Positions 1 through 6,482 of a stretch of 6,640 nt of DNA are shown in pieces. The position numbers and the translations under genes are program-made. The stretch lies in NCBI GenBank assembly GCA_003523545.1, contig DQAM01000331.1, positions 1 through 6,640 of the forward strand, in the 5' to 3' direction. This stretch comes from Dysgonomonas sp. (GTDB taxonomy: Bacteria > Bacteroidota > Bacteroidia > Bacteroidales > Dysgonomonadaceae). The notes beneath the pieces were generated by a model, which saw only the letters and a list, made by a program, of their open reading frames with translations, was not told the DNA's origin and made no database searches. Positions within the stretch are counted from its first letter, which is position 1, and the number at the start of each line of letters is the position of its first letter.

Positions 1-61
1 CACGAATACTGCCCATCTTACTATAAATATTATATACCTATTTACAGTTATTCTTCTTTCT

Positions 62-138
62 TGTCATTGCGAAGGAAGAATGACTGAAGCAATCTCCTTT
101 TCCTTGCACGGATTGCTTCGCTACCGCTCGCAATGACA
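62..138. repeat. Imperfect palindrome resembling a dispersed intergenic repeat
   Basis: The outer arms TGTCATTGCGA (62-72) and TCGCAATGACA (128-138) are exact 11-bp inverted copies. Inner arms GAAGCAATC (86-94) and GATTGCTTC (111-119) are exact 9-bp inverted copies around a 16-nt loop. Arms with 'GTCATTGCGA' and 'GAAGCAATC' are a style of short palindromic element that I recognise as scattered between genes in many bacterial genomes, including Bacteroidota. Copy number in this genome cannot be seen from one window. It could form a long hairpin in RNA. No coding sequence is present. Confidence 0.7.
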
Positions 139-245
139 GCATGTGCAAAGATGTATATAGTCACCCTTACTATATTTATCTCTTTATTGCATAGGCTTTA
201 AAAGGAGTTTTCTCCCAATAAAATATTCTTGTAAAATGTTACTTT

Positions 246-345
246 TTTGTCATCCTGACCAAAGGGAAAGTTCTTTTTTAGTGGATGAGATGCTTGACTA
301 TATTGAGCCGCATTCACTCCTCGAACGTTGTTTCAGCATGACAAA
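246..345. repeat. Second imperfect palindrome with GTCATCCTGA / TCAGCATGAC ends
   Basis: The end arms TTTGTCATCCTGA (246-258) and TCAGCATGACAAA (333-345) are inverted copies over 13 nt with one mismatch, enclosing about 74 nt without a gene. The 'TGTCATCCTGA...TCAGCATGACA' ends are a style seen in dispersed intergenic palindromes of Bacteroidota. They differ from the element at 62-138, so two families appear to have landed side by side. Its right end lies only 4 nt beyond the terminator's T-tract. The internal sequence shows little pairing, so it may be a degenerate copy. Confidence 0.6.
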
Positions 346-349
346 TAAT

Positions 350-386
350 AAAAACACAAGCCCCATTTATTTAAAGAGGGCTTGTG
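350..386 (-). terminator. Rho-independent terminator after the Usp gene
   Basis: Read on the minus strand, CACAAGCCC (386-378) pairs perfectly over 9 bp with GGGCTTGTG (363-355) across a 14-nt loop. It is followed at once by TTTTT (354-350) and further T-rich sequence. It lies 45 nt beyond the Usp stop codon and is the only convincing intrinsic terminator in the window, so it probably ends the whole minus-strand run. T-rich sequence also follows on the plus side (393-410), so it might work in both directions. Confidence 0.9.
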
Positions 387-431
387 CAAATGTTTTATGA
401 TTTTTTTTGAAGCGATTAAGTTCTTGCACGA

Positions 432-1550
432 TCAACCCCTGAGCACAAACAAAGGTGTATCGGAATTGAAAAGCATCTTGCGCGAAACGCTCGGCCTGAA
501 CATGCGTGTAAATACATTCCGTTTGGCCGTTGTCAGGGCAATGATGTCTATATGCGCACTTTCAACGAAATTTTCGAGCAGTGATATATTATCCTCTCCG
601 CTTATCATTTTGTAATCGATAGTAATCATCGGATACTTTTTGCGGAAATACGACTGTATTCCTTCCAACTGTATCAAAGACCACTTGTCGGTATTTTTAT
701 TCTCGATATGCGTGAGGTGTACATTCACAGGATAGTCCTTGAAAAAAGCCATCATAGCATCGAACGAATTGAGGTCCCTCTGGCTGAAATTTGTCAGGAA
801 AGAAATATTCTTCACCTGCTTGAAATCATAGAAAGATGTCTTTTCGGGGATAGCCAATACCGGTATCGAAGTCATTTCGATAACTTCGGCAGTTACGCTT
901 CCGATCAGGTCTACTCCTTTCTGGTCTTTACCGCGGGTACCCATTACGAGTAATGCAGGCTTATAATCCTTGGCAAAACCTACGATTTCTTCCTCGGGCA
1001 ATCCTTCTTTGAGTACGTACGAGTAATTAACCGAAGGAAATTCCTTGCTGGCAATTTTCTCGTCTATCGTATTGCAAAGCTTTTTCATGTCCTTGTTTAC
1101 CTTATCCAGTATGTTCTGGAATTCGGCTTCTTCTTTTCCCTGATAGGCAAAAGCTTCTGCCATCGGCAATGCGGTAGGGTAATAAGGATTGAAATAAACG
1201 TGAAGGATTTTTATTTTAGCATGTATTTCCTTAGCCAGGTTAAAGGCGATCCGGCATGCTTTGATGGAATAGTCGGAGAAATCGACAGGGACAAGGATGC
1301 GCTTTCGTCCATCGTCTGTCCGGTATGTCTCAGGTTCGCTATAGCTGAATAAGTTACGGCTTTCGACTACATTGAGTGCTTTCGATAAGTCTGATTCTTT
1401 TATCCGAAGGCGTATTCCTGTAGGAGCCCCGGGAGCGTCGCTGGTGACTTCTTCCTGTACTACCGAAATCCCATGACTGTTGAGCAGTTCGTTTAATATC
1501 TGTGCTTTTTCTTCTGTGTGTATTGCAAGAGTAACTAATTTATCGCTCAT
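432..1550 (-). CDS. Tandem universal stress protein with N-terminal signal-transducing-like domain
   Basis: This 372-residue, apparently cytoplasmic protein has three parts. Residues 1-70 form a ferredoxin-like fold candidate ('AQILNELLNSHGISVV' then 'GIRLRIKESDLSKALNVVES') resembling the DUF2007 'putative signal transducing' family. Residues about 83-235 form a Usp domain that starts 'RILVPVDFSDYS', with Asp90 at the nucleotide-binding position. Its complete ATP-binding motif G-x2-G-x9-G-S is at G204, G207, G217 and S218. Residues about 246-372 form a second Usp-like domain whose equivalent loop ('TTAKRNVFTRMFRPSVS', 340-356) lacks the glycines, so it probably does not bind ATP. Tandem Usp proteins with one ATP-competent and one degenerate half are known. 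The Usp family supports survival under starvation and other stresses, but the specific role here is unknown. The start ATG has an AAAAGAAG tract about 7 nt upstream. A strong terminator follows the gene. Confidence 0.9.
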   Translation of the reverse strand: MSDKLVTLAIHTEEKAQILNELLNSHGISVVQEEVTSDAPGAPTGIRLRIKESDLSKALNVVESRNLFSYSEPETYRTDDGRKRILVPVDFSDYSIKACRIAFNLAKEIHAKIKILHVYFNPYYPTALPMAEAFAYQGKEEAEFQNILDKVNKDMKKLCNTIDEKIASKEFPSVNYSYVLKEGLPEEEIVGFAKDYKPALLVMGTRGKDQKGVDLIGSVTAEVIEMTSIPVLAIPEKTSFYDFKQVKNISFLTNFSQRDLNSFDAMMAFFKDYPVNVHLTHIENKNTDKWSLIQLEGIQSYFRKKYPMITIDYKMISGEDNISLLENFVESAHIDIIALTTAKRNVFTRMFRPSVSRKMLFNSDTPLFVLRG

Positions 1551-1566
1551 AATTACTTCTTTTAGC

Positions 1567-1626
1567 AGAATGATGAAAATATCGCAACCGGATTTCCCCG
1601 GTCATTTTACCTATTCTTATCATTCT
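1567..1626. promoter_or_regulatory. Nested inverted repeat in the gap before the Usp gene
   Basis: In the 108-nt gap between the helix-turn-helix gene and the Usp gene, AGAATGAT (1567-1574) and ATCATTCT (1619-1626) are exact 8-bp inverted copies. Nested inside are AAAAT/ATTTT (1576-1580 and 1604-1608) and ACCGG/CCGGT (1587-1591 and 1598-1602). It could be a weak processing or attenuating hairpin, or a protein-binding site upstream of the Usp gene. No T-tract follows on the minus strand in the right place for a terminator. The arms are short and chance is possible. Confidence 0.3.
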
Positions 1627-1658
1627 TGATTTATATACTTTACCGGAGCGGAGAAATC

Positions 1659-1910
1659 TTATTTCACCTCTTCCAGCATTTCCATTGCCATATTCAGGAT
1701 AGATGAATCGTCCAATACCACGATTCCGCCGTCGGGTCCCGGTTCTATATGGACACCTACGCTTTCTCCTTCCTTGTAACTGTGCCCGCCGAAATAGTTC
1801 CTTACTGTTTCGACAGACATATTCAGGTCTTTGGCAATTTTCTGCATGCTGCCGTCAGGCAGGCTGTCTTTGATTTTCCTAAGCTCGTTATAAGTGATCG
1901 TTTTCGTCAT
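1659..1910 (-). CDS. Small helix-turn-helix protein, possible DNA-binding regulator
   Basis: This 83-residue protein has a predicted helix-turn-helix at about 21-40 ('SMQKIAKDLNMSVETVRNYF'). It has the usual spacing of a first helix with 'IAKDL', a turn at 'NMS' and a recognition helix 'VETVRNYF'. The middle (about 52-68, VGVHIEPGPDGGIVVLDD) is Gly/Pro-rich and probably a beta hairpin. The C-terminus (70-83) is an acidic helix that could mediate dimerisation. Similar short DNA-binding-annotated proteins occur widely in Bacteroidales, as far as I recall, but I know of no assigned function. It starts 59 nt after the phosphatase gene with an A/T-rich leader (TATAAAATT before ATG) and no clear Shine-Dalgarno. 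It is followed by a 108-nt gap before the Usp gene. It could regulate the neighbouring stress genes or itself; that is inference only. Confidence 0.8.
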   Translation of the reverse strand: MTKTITYNELRKIKDSLPDGSMQKIAKDLNMSVETVRNYFGGHSYKEGESVGVHIEPGPDGGIVVLDDSSILNMAMEMLEEVK

Positions 1911-1969
1911 AATTTTATAGAATTACGGGGTTAACACTAAGATTGTTGCTTTAAAGTTAAGAAATGATT

Positions 1970-2698
1970 TTAATAAAGCCAACCAAATCCATACATAAAA
2001 TTCAGCCAGCTAATTATAAAAATTGTTATAACGAGTACTACTATGGTGCCTAGAAGTATGTTACCCCGCAATATGGAGTAGTAGCGCATGCGGAGTTGTT
2101 CTTCGTTTTGCCTGAGTATTTTTTTACGGCAGTATATAAAGAGCATAAATACAAGGACGCCTAAAAGACAGCCTAGCATCATGCCTCCTATTATATCCGA
2201 AATGAAGTGAACTCCCAGATATATGCGGGAATATGCGGAGACAAATGCCCACGAAAGTGCGACAATCGTAAACCGCTTGTACCGGAATACCAGAGACAGG
2301 AAGGTCGCTATCCCAAACCCGTTGGCGGCATGTGCGGAAATAAACCCGTACCGTCCTCCGCGGTAATTATTCAGTGTCCTGACTATATCTTCATAGTCGG
2401 GATGATGCGACGGCCTGTACCTCTCGAAATAAGACTTAATCAATCCTGCGGACAATTGGTCGCAAAGCGTTGCCAAAAGCCCGAGGCATAATATGAATAA
2501 CACGGCATACTGCCATTTAACCTTGTACGTGAATACTCCCAGTGCAACGATAGCAAGCGGGATCCATGTGAGTTTCTCACTGTAAATCCACATGAAGCTA
2601 TCGAAAAATATATTGTGTGAATCGTTAAGCCATAGGAATAATGACCTTTCGTAGGGGAGTATTTGCTCGACAAGCCGGTTGGCTTCTTCTTGAATCAT
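1970..2698 (-). CDS. PAP2-family membrane phosphatase (LpxF/UPP-phosphatase-like)
   Basis: This 242-residue integral membrane protein carries all three motifs of the type 2 phosphatidic acid phosphatase family. Motif 1 is K88-x6-R95-P96 (KSYFERYRP). Motif 2 is 'FISAHAANGFG', with the catalytic-type His123 but S-A-H in place of the common P-S-G-H. Motif 3 is S157-R158-x5-H164-x3-D168 (SRIYLGVHFISD). About six hydrophobic segments are visible, at roughly 27-40, 43-59, 62-82, 125-155, 163-190 and 213-232. Family members remove phosphate from lipid substrates on the outer face of the inner membrane, such as undecaprenyl pyrophosphate, phosphatidylglycerophosphate or lipid A. In Bacteroidales the lipid A 4'-phosphatase LpxF, which confers polymyxin resistance, belongs to this group. 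The substrate here cannot be read from sequence, so I give no symbol. The start lies 3 nt after batE, so it is probably co-translated with the bat genes. Confidence 0.92.
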   Translation of the reverse strand: MIQEEANRLVEQILPYERSLFLWLNDSHNIFFDSFMWIYSEKLTWIPLAIVALGVFTYKVKWQYAVLFILCLGLLATLCDQLSAGLIKSYFERYRPSHHPDYEDIVRTLNNYRGGRYGFISAHAANGFGIATFLSLVFRYKRFTIVALSWAFVSAYSRIYLGVHFISDIIGGMMLGCLLGVLVFMLFIYCRKKILRQNEEQLRMRYYSILRGNILLGTIVVLVITIFIISWLNFMYGFGWLY

Positions 2699-2701
2699 TT
2701 T

Positions 2702-3544
2702 TTAAATTACCTCAATTCTCTCTTTTTGAATCCAGCCTACATTACCATCGGCAATTTCTATTTCGTACCAATTGCCGTCCGATTTGTTGATCCGGACTTT
2801 GGTTCCTGCATGCAGGATAAACAGTTCTTTCGAACCACTACTAGTGGGCGAACTCACTACCGGAGCCGACCCTGCCATAACAATAGCCGTATTACGATTT
2901 TCTATTTTGCGCTTTTGTCTGATTGCAAATACATTCGTAAACAGCAGTAACACCAACATAACTATTCCTGAGTAAAATCCTGCCTTTTTTAATACAAGGC
3001 GGGGACTAAAGAAAAACAGGAACAAAGAACTAACAAATATAATAAAAAATATTATAGAAATTACACCCCAGGTATTGGAAGTAAGCAAATTTTGTATAGA
3101 ATCGAACCATATCTGGAAAATAAAATTATCGGCCGTTAATATCTTATCTTCTATTTTTGTATTTGCATACTTGATATTGTGGCGGATGTCCCGGTCTCCC
3201 GGATCGAATAATTGTGCCCGTTCATAATTCAAAATAGCTTCGGGAAACTCATTTACCCTGAAATAAGCATTTCCCAGATTGTAATATAATTGAGCCGATA
3301 CTTTGCCGTTTTCTTTTTGAGCTTCTATTTCAGCTTCGAGCAGTTCTATCGCTTTGCGGTAATTGCCTTCCTGATATTCGGCCTGTGCCTGTAAGGCAAT
3401 ACTTCCGGCTTCGCCGGAAACAGCAGGCTTTTCTATTATATCTGCGGCAATGGGTTGTTCGGTATTACCCGGAGTATCCGTATTCTGGGCATTGATTCCC
3501 CATACTGATACAAGAATGAAAATATATACTAGAAATTGTCTCAT
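2702..3544 (-). CDS. batE: BatE, TPR and SH3-domain membrane protein
   Basis: This 280-residue protein matches the BatE plan. A signal peptide spans 1-20 (LVYIFILVSVWGINAQ). A tetratricopeptide region at about 48-118 has two recognisable repeats: 'GNYRKAIELLEAEI' and 'YYNLGNAYFRVNEFPEAILN', the latter with the canonical TPR small/aromatic pattern. A membrane hairpin follows, with helices at about 159-179 and 188-208. A C-terminal bacterial SH3 domain at about 216-280 ends 'GNWYEIEIADGNVGWIQKE', the usual SH3b signature. Both the TPR and SH3 parts should therefore face the periplasm. I chose the ATG at 3544; a GTG six codons upstream (3562) is open but would push the signal peptide inward. BatE is thought to act with BatA-D in an envelope complex. 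The next gene begins 3 nt after the TAA, implying translational coupling. Confidence 0.92.
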   Translation of the reverse strand: MRQFLVYIFILVSVWGINAQNTDTPGNTEQPIAADIIEKPAVSGEAGSIALQAQAEYQEGNYRKAIELLEAEIEAQKENGKVSAQLYYNLGNAYFRVNEFPEAILNYERAQLFDPGDRDIRHNIKYANTKIEDKILTADNFIFQIWFDSIQNLLTSNTWGVISIIFFIIFVSSLFLFFFSPRLVLKKAGFYSGIVMLVLLLFTNVFAIRQKRKIENRNTAIVMAGSAPVVSSPTSSGSKELFILHAGTKVRINKSDGNWYEIEIADGNVGWIQKERIEVI

Positions 3545-3599
3545 AATTAATCCGGTTGTCACTTTAACTTTTAAATTAATAAGATTAGCTTTTTAATTT

Positions 3600-5438
3600 T
3601 CAGTTTTTAGTTTTCGGTTTCTTTTTACCGTTTTCCATTTCACCTATAGCATCTACCGTAGTGGCATATAGTTCGTCCATAGCCGTATCTGATTCGGCAG
3701 GGGCGTATCTTGCAAACTCACATGTATCGAGTATATATATGAACTCGTTTATTAATTTAGAATCTGCACCGTAAGCCGTCATTTCGGATTCTATATTTTC
3801 CCTGTTGAGGTCTGCCACTGGTATCACCAGTTTATCGCTGAGATAACCCCACGTAGCGCGTAATACTTCTTCGTAGAATTTTTCTTTTTCCTGTGCATCC
3901 AAGTGTTTTTTGGCTTGTTTAAGCCTTTTTATGGCTATTTTATTAGCCCGCTTGGTCTTCATTCCGATTACATCGGCATTCTTTTTTATCTGCTTGCGGT
4001 AAAGGATGAAAGCCGTGATGAAGAGAAGAATAGGTATTATATACCATAAATAATAAGCCGTGGAACCTACCAGGAAATCAGTTGTGGATACAAATGAAGG
4101 TTCTCCTGTTTTTATGTGTCTGATATCCTGCTCTACTTCTACTTCTGTCTGGGTGAAGCTGGTAGCGGCATTGGCACCGGCGTTAGGATCTCTGGCTACA
4201 TTTATAGTATACTCCCGAGTAGACAAGGTTTTATAGGAATTACTCCTTGTATCGAAATAAGAAAATTCGACAGGAGGAATTTTATACGTTCCCTGATAGC
4301 GGGGGATAAAGAGATATTCAATCGTCCTTGAACCGGTGAGACCGTTGTCTGTAAAATTGAGATTATTGGTAATCTTTGGATCGTAACTCTCAAAATCCTT
4401 CGGTAATACCAATTCCGGATTTTTCAGAAGCTTCATGTTACCTGTTCCCGAGATAGTCAGAGTAAGGGTAATGGGGTCATTCGCTTTGATATCCGTTTCG
4501 GTTATGGATTCCCGGAGGGAGAATGTTCCGACTCCGTTGGAGAAATTATCCGGTTTTCCGGCTGGAAGTTCGCCTACGTCGATAGTCAGGGGAGAAGTGG
4601 TCATCATCTTCCTGACTTCGCTTGCTACAGGTTGAGGTCCGAAAATGGTAGGATATGTAGCCCCTGTCATTACGCGGAACAACATCTCTATTTTTCCCGA
4701 TGGAATGGTGATTTTTCCCGAACGTTGAGGGAACAGGAGCGTGCGCCTGAGATTGATAACATTATAGTTACGCCCGTTGTAATGTTCCATCTGTAATTGT
4801 CGTGCGGGTGGAAGATCCTGGTCTTCTACCATGAAACCGTCGAATTCGGGGAATTCTATTTTGCCTATATCTATAACGTCGAGCGTAGTGTAGAAACGGA
4901 AAGTCACCACAAATGCTTCCTGCTCGCGTATTTTTGTTTTGGAAGGTATTACACGTATAAATGCGTCGGAAGAAGTTATATTGGCCGACCCGGAACGCGG
5001 AACAGAAGATTGCTGTCCCCGGCCCGGCTGGTTGTTCTGCCTGGTTTTGTCGGGCGGCAGTACTTTTATCTGTACAGTATTGGATGTATAAGTTTTTCCA
5101 TCAGCCTGGATAGTGGCAGATGGTATGGTGAATGTACCTTCGGTAGTGGCAGACAAGGTGAATATATAGGATTCTGTCTTGCGCATGTCTGCTTTGCCGT
5201 TAGCTATGAAAGTGCTTGAACTGCTCGTAATGGCAGGTCCGTAAAGAATCTCGAACCCATTGATTGTCGATGGGGCATCGAGGTTCTTACCTTCAGCATT
5301 TTCGAGGACATACACCAGCCTGAACTGATCTCCTTTGGCCACAGCGGAAGGTGCGGAGGCTTTGAACGTTACATTCTGTGCCTGCGCAAACGCAAAACTC
5401 AAAAGCAATAAGATAACCAAATATAATTGTCTCTGCAT
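3600..5438 (-). CDS. batD: BatD, aerotolerance-operon membrane protein
   Basis: This 612-residue protein has the complete BatD layout (the 'oxygen tolerance' family). It has a signal peptide at 1-21 ending AQA. Three beta-sandwich-like ectodomains lie at about 22-128, 157-288 and 303-416. A Gln/Asn/Gly-rich linker of about 20 residues separates domains 1 and 2. One transmembrane helix lies at about 458-480 (LWYIIPILLFITAFILY), followed by a basic, helical cytoplasmic region of about 130 residues ending in a Lys-rich tail. The cytoplasmic part contains 'FYEEVLRATWGYLSDKL', typical of BatD C-termini. I chose the ATG at 5438. An in-frame TTG at 5450 would add only MRRN ahead of a normal signal peptide, and AGAAGAA sits just before the ATG. 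Bat proteins were named from a Bacteroides fragilis aerotolerance locus. Their biochemical role remains unclear, and an oxidative-stress role is not supported in every genus. The gene lies 96 nt after the short paralog and 55 nt before batE. Confidence 0.93.
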   Translation of the reverse strand: MQRQLYLVILLLLSFAFAQAQNVTFKASAPSAVAKGDQFRLVYVLENAEGKNLDAPSTINGFEILYGPAITSSSSTFIANGKADMRKTESYIFTLSATTEGTFTIPSATIQADGKTYTSNTVQIKVLPPDKTRQNNQPGRGQQSSVPRSGSANITSSDAFIRVIPSKTKIREQEAFVVTFRFYTTLDVIDIGKIEFPEFDGFMVEDQDLPPARQLQMEHYNGRNYNVINLRRTLLFPQRSGKITIPSGKIEMLFRVMTGATYPTIFGPQPVASEVRKMMTTSPLTIDVGELPAGKPDNFSNGVGTFSLRESITETDIKANDPITLTLTISGTGNMKLLKNPELVLPKDFESYDPKITNNLNFTDNGLTGSRTIEYLFIPRYQGTYKIPPVEFSYFDTRSNSYKTLSTREYTINVARDPNAGANAATSFTQTEVEVEQDIRHIKTGEPSFVSTTDFLVGSTAYYLWYIIPILLFITAFILYRKQIKKNADVIGMKTKRANKIAIKRLKQAKKHLDAQEKEKFYEEVLRATWGYLSDKLVIPVADLNRENIESEMTAYGADSKLINEFIYILDTCEFARYAPAESDTAMDELYATTVDAIGEMENGKKKPKTKN

Positions 5439-5534
5439 ATTTCTTCTCAATAGTTATAAGAATACAAGTAAATGAAAGTTCTTAATCATCCCTTTATTTT
5501 CAACAATAACTGCTGTCTTTCAACGGTTGATCCT

Positions 5535-6470
5535 TCAAATAGTGTGCCAGTCGCCCACTAGTCCCCCGTCTAAAGTGAAATTTTCCACCCGGATTGTCTT
5601 TCTAACTTCGGCTTCTACTTCCACCGGACCGAAAAACGACCTTTCTACTTCACCTGTCCGGACACGGAAAACGATATCGAAATGCCCTCCCTCAATTTCT
5701 ACTTTTCCCGAACGTTTGGGTGTCAGTATAAACTTACGGATATCGGTCGCATAATAATTTTTCCCTTCGTATTTGGTAAGAGCCATTCTACGCCCTGGAG
5801 AATATCTCCTCACTATATTGAATTGTGAAAAATCAGGCTCTTCAAAGTCGAGGATATTACTTATTCCGCTGATGTCGGTTTTTTCAGCGACATATAGGCG
5901 GAGCGAGACTTCGAGTATTTTTCCTCCGTCTGCCTTCTGTTCCTCGATTATTGTGCGGATAAAGGCATCCTCATCCTTGATTTCATACTTTTTCTTTTTG
6001 TTATCTTTCTTTTCCCTGCTTGGGAAATCTTCCGGATACTTTTTCTGCAAATCTTCTAAGGATAATACTTCTATCTCGGGGCGTTCCGCCTTGTATTTTT
6101 TGCCTTCGACCTCTATCGATATTTCGGGTAATTTATATTTCCCTCTTTCGAGAGGCATCAGTATATATGTAAAGGTCTGGGCTTTTGTTGATATGGTTTT
6201 GCCTTCTATGACCTGTGTCGATGCCGAGCTCGACCACATAGGCCCGTATTGGGTTTCGAACCCTTTCATCTTCTGCGGAAAGTCTAAATCTATATTTTCG
6301 GCATTGATCACCGTATAAGCGACACGGAAAGCTTTTCCTAATAATACTTCTTCAGGCGCTTTAACCTCCAGTTTTATTTCTTTTTTATCTTCTTCCTGTT
6401 CTTGTGCAGATAGGTATCCTGTAATAAAAAACAAGAACATGGGTAACAGATATTTCGATTTCATCTTCAT
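5535..6470 (-). CDS. Short BatD-like protein (two ectodomains, no membrane anchor)
   Basis: This 311-residue protein is a paralog of the N-terminal half of the BatD encoded next. It has a signal peptide (residues 1-22, hydrophobic LLPMFLFFITGYLSA). A first beta-rich domain follows at about 30-136, then a Lys/Asp/Glu-rich linker at about 138-167, then a second beta-rich domain at about 168-296. Segments shared with full BatD include 'GF-x-x-x-YGP' (70-77), DAFIR (168-172), 'TPKRSGKVEI' (250-259), 'FRVRTG' (268-273), FGP (280-282) and EVRK (288-291). It stops about 15 residues after EVRK, where BatD goes on to a third domain, a membrane helix and a cytoplasmic tail. BatD proteins are usually about 500-620 residues, so this is half length. 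It should be a secreted periplasmic protein, or lipid-free and soluble. I see no BatD-like continuation in any frame of the 84 nt after the stop. The reading frame is intact and conserved blocks are kept, so I favour a functional short paralog over a remnant. Its function is unknown; a partner or competitor of BatD is inference. Confidence 0.85.
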   Translation of the reverse strand: MKMKSKYLLPMFLFFITGYLSAQEQEEDKKEIKLEVKAPEEVLLGKAFRVAYTVINAENIDLDFPQKMKGFETQYGPMWSSSASTQVIEGKTISTKAQTFTYILMPLERGKYKLPEISIEVEGKKYKAERPEIEVLSLEDLQKKYPEDFPSREKKDNKKKKYEIKDEDAFIRTIIEEQKADGGKILEVSLRLYVAEKTDISGISNILDFEEPDFSQFNIVRRYSPGRRMALTKYEGKNYYATDIRKFILTPKRSGKVEIEGGHFDIVFRVRTGEVERSFFGPVEVEAEVRKTIRVENFTLDGGLVGDWHTI

Positions 6471-6482
6471 ATCGTTTATTTT

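Larger units (their letters stand above)
1..431. other. Gene-less intergenic region
   Basis: No plausible coding region is present on either strand; the short plus-strand frame starting at 382 is antisense to the Usp 3' end and overlaps the terminator. The region holds the terminator and the two palindromes listed separately. Bases 1-61 and 139-245 are A/T-rich with no motif I can name. A very small GGAG-TTTT-CTCC hairpin lies near 200-214 and is not convincing as a terminator. I see no clear promoter, so what lies to the left, and in which direction, is unknown. Confidence 0.75.

Noticed and set aside
200..214. Small GGAG-TTTT-CTCC hairpin as a terminator
   Set aside because: The stem is only 4 bp and no T-tract follows in either direction.
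1911..1969. Bacteroidota-type promoter (TTTG ... TAnnTTTG) before the helix-turn-helix gene
   Set aside because: Only partial matches are visible on the minus strand, with no pair at the right spacing, so I do not report a promoter.
2840..2851. 12-mer ACTAGTGGGCGA shared by batE (plus strand) and the short BatD 3' end (minus strand)
   Set aside because: One or a few 12-base coincidences are expected by chance over both strands of 6.6 kb, and the flanks do not match.
3545..3562. GTG start adding six residues to BatE
   Set aside because: The ATG at 3544 places the signal peptide at the very N-terminus; the GTG version adds MTTGLI with no support.
4797..5219. Plus-strand open frame of 140 codons
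   Set aside because: It is antisense to the batD ectodomain region. The product shows no domain, and the opposite strand has a well-supported family match.
5439..5450. TTG start adding four residues to BatD
   Set aside because: The ATG at 5438 directly begins a standard signal peptide and is the commoner start in this group; the TTG only prepends MRRN.
5451..5534. Possible frameshifted remainder of the short BatD gene
   Set aside because: I read all three minus-strand frames after the TGA. They hit stops quickly and show no resemblance to the third BatD domain, membrane helix or tail, so a simple frameshift does not explain the short length.
5773..6318. Plus-strand open frame of 181 codons
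   Set aside because: It lies fully inside the short BatD gene on the other strand. Its Ser/Phe/Leu-rich product is what antisense of Lys/Glu-rich coding sequence gives, and it has no recognisable domain.
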